Assembly (NCBI GenBank): GCA_964534325.1 | Contig: CAZHOR010000003.1 | Location: 1-64,000, forward strand | Source of the DNA: JdFR-22 sp964534325 | Lineage (GTDB): Archaea; Halobacteriota; Archaeoglobi; Archaeoglobales; Archaeoglobaceae | Direction of reading: 5' to 3' | Length of the DNA: 64,000 bases | Part shown: one piece after another, positions 59,897-64,000 of the stretch | Layout of the letters: every line of letters begins with the position of its first letter | Position numbering within the stretch: position 1 is the first letter of the stretch | The notes under the pieces: model-generated | What the model was told of the DNA's origin: nothing | Seen by the model: the letters and a program-made list of their open reading frames with translations, nothing else | Database searches by the model: none | Position numbers and translations under genes: made by a program

Positions 59897-60795
59897 TTGA
59901 ACAACCTCCTCCAGTTAATTGACAGAATTCCTTTGGGAGCCAGGAACAGCACCGCTATAAGCACGATCAATGAGACTAACCTGCTGTAAACGAGGACGTC
60001 CGGTCCAACTATTTTGGAGAGCTGGAAGGTTACGAAGGACTCGGAAATTCCAATGATGTATCCTCCGATTACTGCTCCAAATATTGTTCCCAGTCCACCA
60101 ACTATGCTTGCGGCGATCACTGAAACTATTATCACGTCACCTACAAAAGGGTATATCTGCTGCTTGAAGGGCAGTAAGGCCCCGGCAACACAGGCAAAGC
60201 CTCCCGAAAGTGCCCATGAAACCAATCTGGTGGTCTCCACATTCACCCCCATCACCTGAGCGAGAGAAGGGTTCTCCATGGAGGCCCTCATGGCGACCCC
60301 AAATTTGGTCTTGAACAGGAGAACGTAAAGAGCAGAAAGCATTAAAACTATAACGATAACGGAAATTACAAAGACCCCCTGAAAGCTCCAGATAGGGAAA
60401 TCATGAGGGGTGAAGATGAAGTTCTTGGCCGATTTCCTGGTTATGTTCTCCAATAAATCTGAAAATGCTCCTGCACCACCGTACAAAACAAGGTCTATAC
60501 CAAGAGTGGAGATCATTAAGGTTATGATCCCTGCACCTCTGGAGATCAGGGGCTTTATAATTGCCAGATAAACCGCTAACCCCAGTATTCCCCCCAAGAC
60601 AAAGACTAATGGGAGTGACATGTACGGATGGATATCTAAAACCCTGAAAAACGCAAGCGTCATGTAACTGCCTACAACAGCGAAGGTACCTTGTGCCAGG
60701 TTGGGTACTCCGGTAGTGATGTATGTCATGGTCAGTCCAATGCTTATCAACACGATCAAGTTCGAGTATATTACTGCACCCTCTAATACAGCCAT
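59875..60795 (-). CDS. livH: branched-chain-type amino acid ABC transporter permease LivH
   Basis: A 306-residue permease with about eight helices, including the N-terminal LIVLISIGLTMTYITTGVPNLAQGT, and ASMENPSLAQVMGVNVETTRLVSWALSGG, the cytoplasmic coupling loop. It is divergent from livK, with only 52 bp between the starts, and forms an operon with livM. Confidence 0.94.
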   Translation of the reverse strand: MAVLEGAVIYSNLIVLISIGLTMTYITTGVPNLAQGTFAVVGSYMTLAFFRVLDIHPYMSLPLVFVLGGILGLAVYLAIIKPLISRGAGIITLMISTLGIDLVLYGGAGAFSDLLENITRKSAKNFIFTPHDFPIWSFQGVFVISVIVIVLMLSALYVLLFKTKFGVAMRASMENPSLAQVMGVNVETTRLVSWALSGGFACVAGALLPFKQQIYPFVGDVIIVSVIAASIVGGLGTIFGAVIGGYIIGISESFVTFQLSKIVGPDVLVYSRLVSLIVLIAVLFLAPKGILSINWRRLFKWSSSSS

Positions 60796-60847
60796 GGTAC
60801 CATCTCAAACCAAAAGTTTTTAAAAAGTTTAGGTTACGCTTTGACAC
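60796..60847. promoter_or_regulatory. divergent promoter between livH and livK
   Basis: The 52-bp spacer must serve both directions. It contains AAAAGTTT twice in direct repeat (60812-60819 and 60823-60830), overlapping the only AT-rich core that could act as TATA for either gene. A shared regulator site is likely. Confidence 0.6.
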
Positions 60848-62110
60848 ATGGTAGGTAAAAAATTATTGTTGTTGGTAACTGTTGTACTGGCAGCATCCCT
60901 AATGGCCTGTGCAGAGGGCCCGAGTGAGGAAGAGGGTACAACAGAGATTCCAATAGGCGCTCTGGTGGATCTATCTGGACCTTTAACCACGTATGGTAAG
61001 GATATTGAGACCACTACAACAATAGCTAAAGAAGAGATCAATGAATACTTTGAATCCCAGGACATGCCTTACAGGGTTAAAACATATACCGAAGATACCA
61101 AAGTAGATCCCACTGTATGCCTGCAAAAAATCCAGGCCCTCTACGGTAGGGACGTAAGGATGATCGTTGGTCCTATGGGCAGTGGAGAACTGAGTAATGT
61201 AGCCAGTTACGTAGATGACAACAAGATACTGTTGGTCTCTCCGTCTTCGACTGCTGCACCGGAGATGATCGGTCTGAATCAGCCTGAAGATAAGAAGTAC
61301 ATTTTCAGGTTTGTAGCTACAGATGCTTTCCAGACCAGAGCCATTGCAGAGGTTGCCAAGGACCAGGGTGTGAAAGCGGTGGTGATCACCCACATCGGAA
61401 ACGACTGGGGTAAGGGACTTGACGAGTTCGGGACCCAGAGGTTTGAGGATGCTGGGATCGAAGTTGCTGGACATGTGGAGTACCCTGATCCTCCGCCTTC
61501 CGACTTCACCCCATACGTATCTACTATAGAAGATGATGTCGATGAGTTGCTGGATGAATACGAGCCAAACGAAATCGCTGTAGTGACATTCAGTTACGAA
61601 GAAGTGGGTACAATGCTTGCTCAGACCGACAGCAACTCAGTGCTAATGGACCTCATTTGGATAGGTTGTGATGGTACAGCGAAGAGTTCTAAGGTAACAG
61701 AAGACGTTCCAGACAAGGCCAACAAGGTAGGGCTCTTCAGCACCGTTTCTGAGATGAAAGGAAGAGCTTATGATGACCTTAACCAGACATATTACGAGAG
61801 GACCGGGGACTCACCAAAGGCATACGGTCTAAATGCCTACGATGGAGAATGGGTTCTGGCTCTGGCAGCCGCCCAGGTCCACCAGGAAACAGGTAGCTTC
61901 GACATCGACGAAATCTCCGAGACCATACCTGAAGTAGCTGAGAAGTACAGTGAAGGAGAATACGGAGTGTATCCGGTCAGTGGCGCAGTTAAGCTGAACG
62001 AGTGGAATGATAGAGTTGTACCTCAGTTTGAGGTTTACAAAGTACAGGGTAGCAAGTGGATAGACACTGGAACATGGTTCAATGAAAACGAAACAGTCGT
62101 CTGGGAGTGA
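60848..62110 (+). CDS. livK: Liv-type ABC transporter substrate-binding lipoprotein
   Basis: A 420-residue secreted binding protein. Signal peptide with lipobox LMAC (C21) and an acidic linker, then the type I periplasmic-binding fold: IGALVDLSGPLTTYGKDIE, MIVGPMGSGELSNVA, VSPSSTAAPEM and the inter-lobe TYYERTGDSPKAYGLNAYDGE. It belongs to the LivJ/LivK family; candidate ligands are branched-chain amino acids, amides or urea. It is followed by livG, overlapping by 29 nt. Confidence 0.93.
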   Translation: MVGKKLLLLVTVVLAASLMACAEGPSEEEGTTEIPIGALVDLSGPLTTYGKDIETTTTIAKEEINEYFESQDMPYRVKTYTEDTKVDPTVCLQKIQALYGRDVRMIVGPMGSGELSNVASYVDDNKILLVSPSSTAAPEMIGLNQPEDKKYIFRFVATDAFQTRAIAEVAKDQGVKAVVITHIGNDWGKGLDEFGTQRFEDAGIEVAGHVEYPDPPPSDFTPYVSTIEDDVDELLDEYEPNEIAVVTFSYEEVGTMLAQTDSNSVLMDLIWIGCDGTAKSSKVTEDVPDKANKVGLFSTVSEMKGRAYDDLNQTYYERTGDSPKAYGLNAYDGEWVLALAAAQVHQETGSFDIDEISETIPEVAEKYSEGEYGVYPVSGAVKLNEWNDRVVPQFEVYKVQGSKWIDTGTWFNENETVVWE

Positions 62111-62870
62111 ACCCCTTCTAAAAACCCAAAATCTTTTCAAATTTTTTGATGGATTAAAGGCACTGGATGGAGTAGATATTGGAGTTAAAGAAGGAGACAT
62201 AACCCTTGTAATTGGGCCCAATGGAAGCGGTAAGACCACACTTATCAACTGTATCTCTGGTTTTTACCCTTCCAGTGGGGGCCATGTTTATTTTAATGGT
62301 GAAGATATCACCAATAAACCGCCACACTCCGTTTTTGAGAGCGGTATAGTCAGGACTTTTCAGATACCACAACCCCTTAAGCTCCTTACTGTTCTGGAAA
62401 ACCTGCTTATAACCGATTACAACCCGGGAGAAGGAATCCTCAAGAGCATGGGGAGGTCCTGGGAGTCTGTAGAGGAAGAGACGGTTGAAAAAGCTTTTGA
62501 GGTGCTGGAGTTTCTGGAGATAGATCATCTGTGGGATACCTTAGCGTCCCAGCTCAGTGGTGGACAGCTCAAGCTGGTGGAAGTAGGGAGAGCGATGATG
62601 ACTGATGCCAGGCTTGTGATCATGGACGAGCCCGTAGCCGGAGTCAATCCCTTACTGGCCAAAACAATCCTGAACCGTATAACAGACCTCAAAAAGAGGG
62701 GCTACTCATTTCTCATAGTGGAGCACAGACTCGACCTGGTGCTTCCATACGTGGATTACATTTACGTCATGGCCAAGGGCAAGGTTTTTGCCCAGGGCGT
62801 GGAAGAAGAGATAATGCAGAACAAAGAAGTTATCGAGGTGTATCTTGGTGATATACACGAAGAGCCTTAG
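62082..62870 (+). CDS. livG: Liv-type ABC transporter ATPase LivG
   Basis: The first ATPase subunit, 262 residues: Walker A GPNGSGKTT, signature LSGGQLKLVE, Walker B VIMDEPVAGVNP and switch His in VEHRLD. The longer C-terminal part (GKVFAQGVEEEIMQN) is LivG-like. Overlaps livK by 29 nt and livF by 26 nt. Confidence 0.94.
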   Translation: MKTKQSSGSEPLLKTQNLFKFFDGLKALDGVDIGVKEGDITLVIGPNGSGKTTLINCISGFYPSSGGHVYFNGEDITNKPPHSVFESGIVRTFQIPQPLKLLTVLENLLITDYNPGEGILKSMGRSWESVEEETVEKAFEVLEFLEIDHLWDTLASQLSGGQLKLVEVGRAMMTDARLVIMDEPVAGVNPLLAKTILNRITDLKKRGYSFLIVEHRLDLVLPYVDYIYVMAKGKVFAQGVEEEIMQNKEVIEVYLGDIHEEP

Positions 62871-63558
62871 TGCCGGATACGGAGAAGTTAACGTTTTATT
62901 CGATATAGACTCTCAGATAGAGAAGAACAAGATAACTGCTATAGTGGGACCCAATGGTAGTGGAAAGAGCACTTATCTAAAATCGTTATTCGGTCTCACC
63001 ACTATCTATTCTGGCAGGGTGTTCTACAAGGATGAGGATATAACGCGCGCACCTGCACATGACAGGACTAAAATGGGGATCGCTTACCTTCCTCAGGTGG
63101 ACAACATATTCAACAATCTGACGGTCAAGGAAAATCTGGTAATTGCCGGCTACACACTGCCAGAAGACGAGTTCGAGGAGAGAAAAGAGGTTTCGTTGAA
63201 CACCTTCCCCGAATTAAAGGATTTCATGGACCGGAAAGCCGGCACACTGAGTGGAGGAGAAAGACAGTTCCTGGCAACGGCCACAGCCCTTATAAGAAAG
63301 GCAGAAGTGGTTATGATGGACGAGCCTTCAGCTGCACTATCTCCCAAATTTGCGGAGATGATGTTTGACAAGGTAGTCGAATTAAGGGATGAGTTCAAAC
63401 TTACTATAGCACTTGTAGAGCAGAACGTGGAAAAGGCCTTAGGGATAAGTGAGAACGCATACCTACTTATCAGCGGTAGGGTGGCCTTTGAAGGTAAATC
63501 GCAGGACCTATTAGAGCACGAGAAGTTCGAGAAGCTCTGCATGGGCCTCTTACAGTAA
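62845..63558 (+). CDS. livF: Liv-type ABC transporter ATPase LivF
   Basis: The second ATPase subunit, 237 residues: Walker A GPNGSGKST, signature LSGGERQFLATATAL, Walker B VMMDEPSAALSP and VEQNV. The first codon is TTG 62845 or, better, GTG 62848 with GAGGTG seven bases upstream. Its start lies within livG, consistent with coupled translation. Confidence 0.94.
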   Translation: MVIYTKSLSAGYGEVNVLFDIDSQIEKNKITAIVGPNGSGKSTYLKSLFGLTTIYSGRVFYKDEDITRAPAHDRTKMGIAYLPQVDNIFNNLTVKENLVIAGYTLPEDEFEERKEVSLNTFPELKDFMDRKAGTLSGGERQFLATATALIRKAEVVMMDEPSAALSPKFAEMMFDKVVELRDEFKLTIALVEQNVEKALGISENAYLLISGRVAFEGKSQDLLEHEKFEKLCMGLLQ

Positions 63559-63615
63559 GGATCACTTTTTGGTTTTGTGTTATTTTGTGTTAATCACCAA
63601 ATTTTCCGGAGTTAA

Positions 63616-63641
63616 TTTGTCTTTGACCTTTGTCTTTGACC
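63616..63641. repeat. 13-bp tandem repeat downstream of livF
   Basis: TTTGTCTTTGACC occurs twice in tandem (63616-63628 and 63629-63641) in the T-rich stretch after livF. It may contribute to transcription termination; no other function is seen. The remaining sequence up to 63760 shows a TATA-like TTTTAATATTTT about 30 nt before the next ATG. Confidence 0.7.
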
Positions 63642-63760
63642 TCTCTACTGGTTGGTTTAGTGTGATTCATGGGTAATTGACCATATCTTGCTTGCATGTA
63701 TTTTCATTTTTGAAAGACATAAGAAAACATTTTAATATTTTGAGCATTACCATTATAATC

Positions 63761-64000
63761 ATGAAATCGGTTGGATTGGATATCGGTACGAACTATACCA
63801 AAGCCACTATGGATGGTAAAGAAGTGATCTCATTTCCCAGCATAGTGGTCTATGGTGAAGAGAAGGACTGGAGTCTCACGGGTGAGAGCAAGGATATATA
63901 CGTCGGTGAAGAGGCCCTGGCAATGGTCCAGAGCCTGGAAAACGTAGAAGCGATGAGGCCATTGCACGAAGGGCGTATAATGAATCAGTCATATATGGAA
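63761..64000 (+). CDS. actin/Hsp70-superfamily protein, N-terminal part (cut by window end)
   Basis: Eighty codons are present and the frame runs off the window. It starts MKSVGLDIGTNYTKATMDGK, the phosphate-1 loop of the actin-like ATPase fold, then FPSIVVYGEE, YVGEEALAM and MRPLHEGRIMN, which fit the DnaK/MreB/ParM pattern. It could be a cytoskeletal ParM/MreB-like ATPase or a reactivase; the missing remainder would decide. Confidence 0.75.
   Translation, partial: MKSVGLDIGTNYTKATMDGKEVISFPSIVVYGEEKDWSLTGESKDIYVGEEALAMVQSLENVEAMRPLHEGRIMNQSYME

Noticed and set aside
1..64000. CRISPR array or insertion sequence
   Set aside because: No regularly spaced repeats, transposase or flanking terminal inverted repeats were seen anywhere in the window.

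Overview
The window is a 64-kb piece of a euryarchaeal chromosome. Archaeal hallmarks are Alba, ribosomal protein S8e, an archaellum (arl) cluster with archaellins and ArlK, PurP, ribose-1,5-bisphosphate isomerase, pantoate kinase, Hef, Nob1, a three-gene archaeal glutamate synthase, and a tRNA-Trp whose intron carries box C/D guide elements. An HdrA-MvhD fusion with a polyferredoxin, a DUF5371-like protein, a c-type cytochrome and PGF-CTERM tails point to the methanogen / anaerobic alkane oxidiser / Archaeoglobi part of the tree. I cannot fix the genus from sequence alone. No mcr, mtr or dsr genes are present. Gene starts mix ATG, GTG and TTG, often behind GGTGAT- or GGGG-type ribosome binding sites.

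Layout. 1-7.1 kb (mostly minus strand): a PIN-domain relic, archaetidylinositol-phosphate synthase with an Lrp regulator, and an overlapping run hdrA-mvhD / polyferredoxin / coaBC / pantoate kinase. 7.2-23 kb: serB, surface and membrane proteins (FG-GAP with PGF-CTERM, AI-2E transporter, META lipoprotein), a zinc-finger/winged-helix protein, tRNA-Trp, UbiD, Hef, MarC, a MetE-core protein, a PLD-like membrane protein and alba. 23-37 kb: a DUF366 gene split by an exact 37-bp tandem duplication, S8e, purP, R15P isomerase, radC, prs, a HisA-like barrel, a cytochrome c with a PGF-CTERM-like tail, an internally duplicated thymidylate-synthase-like protein, glutamate synthase (GATase, GXGXG and FMN subunits), NnrE/NnrD and a membrane-bound transcription regulator.

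37.7-56.8 kb is a complete taxis and motility island. cheY-cheB-cheA-cheC-cheD-cheR and a membrane protein run rightward. The leftward operon is arlCDE-arlF-arlG-arlH-arlI-arlJ, then a HEAT-repeat protein and cheF. Next come a second cheF, a DUF192 gene, a winged-helix regulator, two nearly identical archaellin genes with their own promoters and terminators, a small membrane protein, arlK, and a CheY-like receiver. Together these give the kinase pathway, the Che-to-motor adaptor (CheF plus HEAT protein), the motor, the filament and the prepilin peptidase. No cheW or receptor (MCP) gene is in the window.

56.8-64 kb: a small membrane protein, a strongly folding intergenic element, a CAP-domain gene with a -1 frameshift at a G GGA AAA heptamer, Nob1, a divergent Liv-type ABC transporter (livHM left, livKGF right), and the start of an actin/Hsp70-fold protein cut by the window end.

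Most notable observations: the TS-like protein built as a fused pseudo-dimer; the guide RNA inside the tRNA-Trp intron that fits C34 and C39; the apparent ATT start of cheB; the 37-bp frameshifting duplication; the archaellin pair in which one copy carries an EF-hand/dockerin-type loop; and the hairpin element at 57.5 kb.
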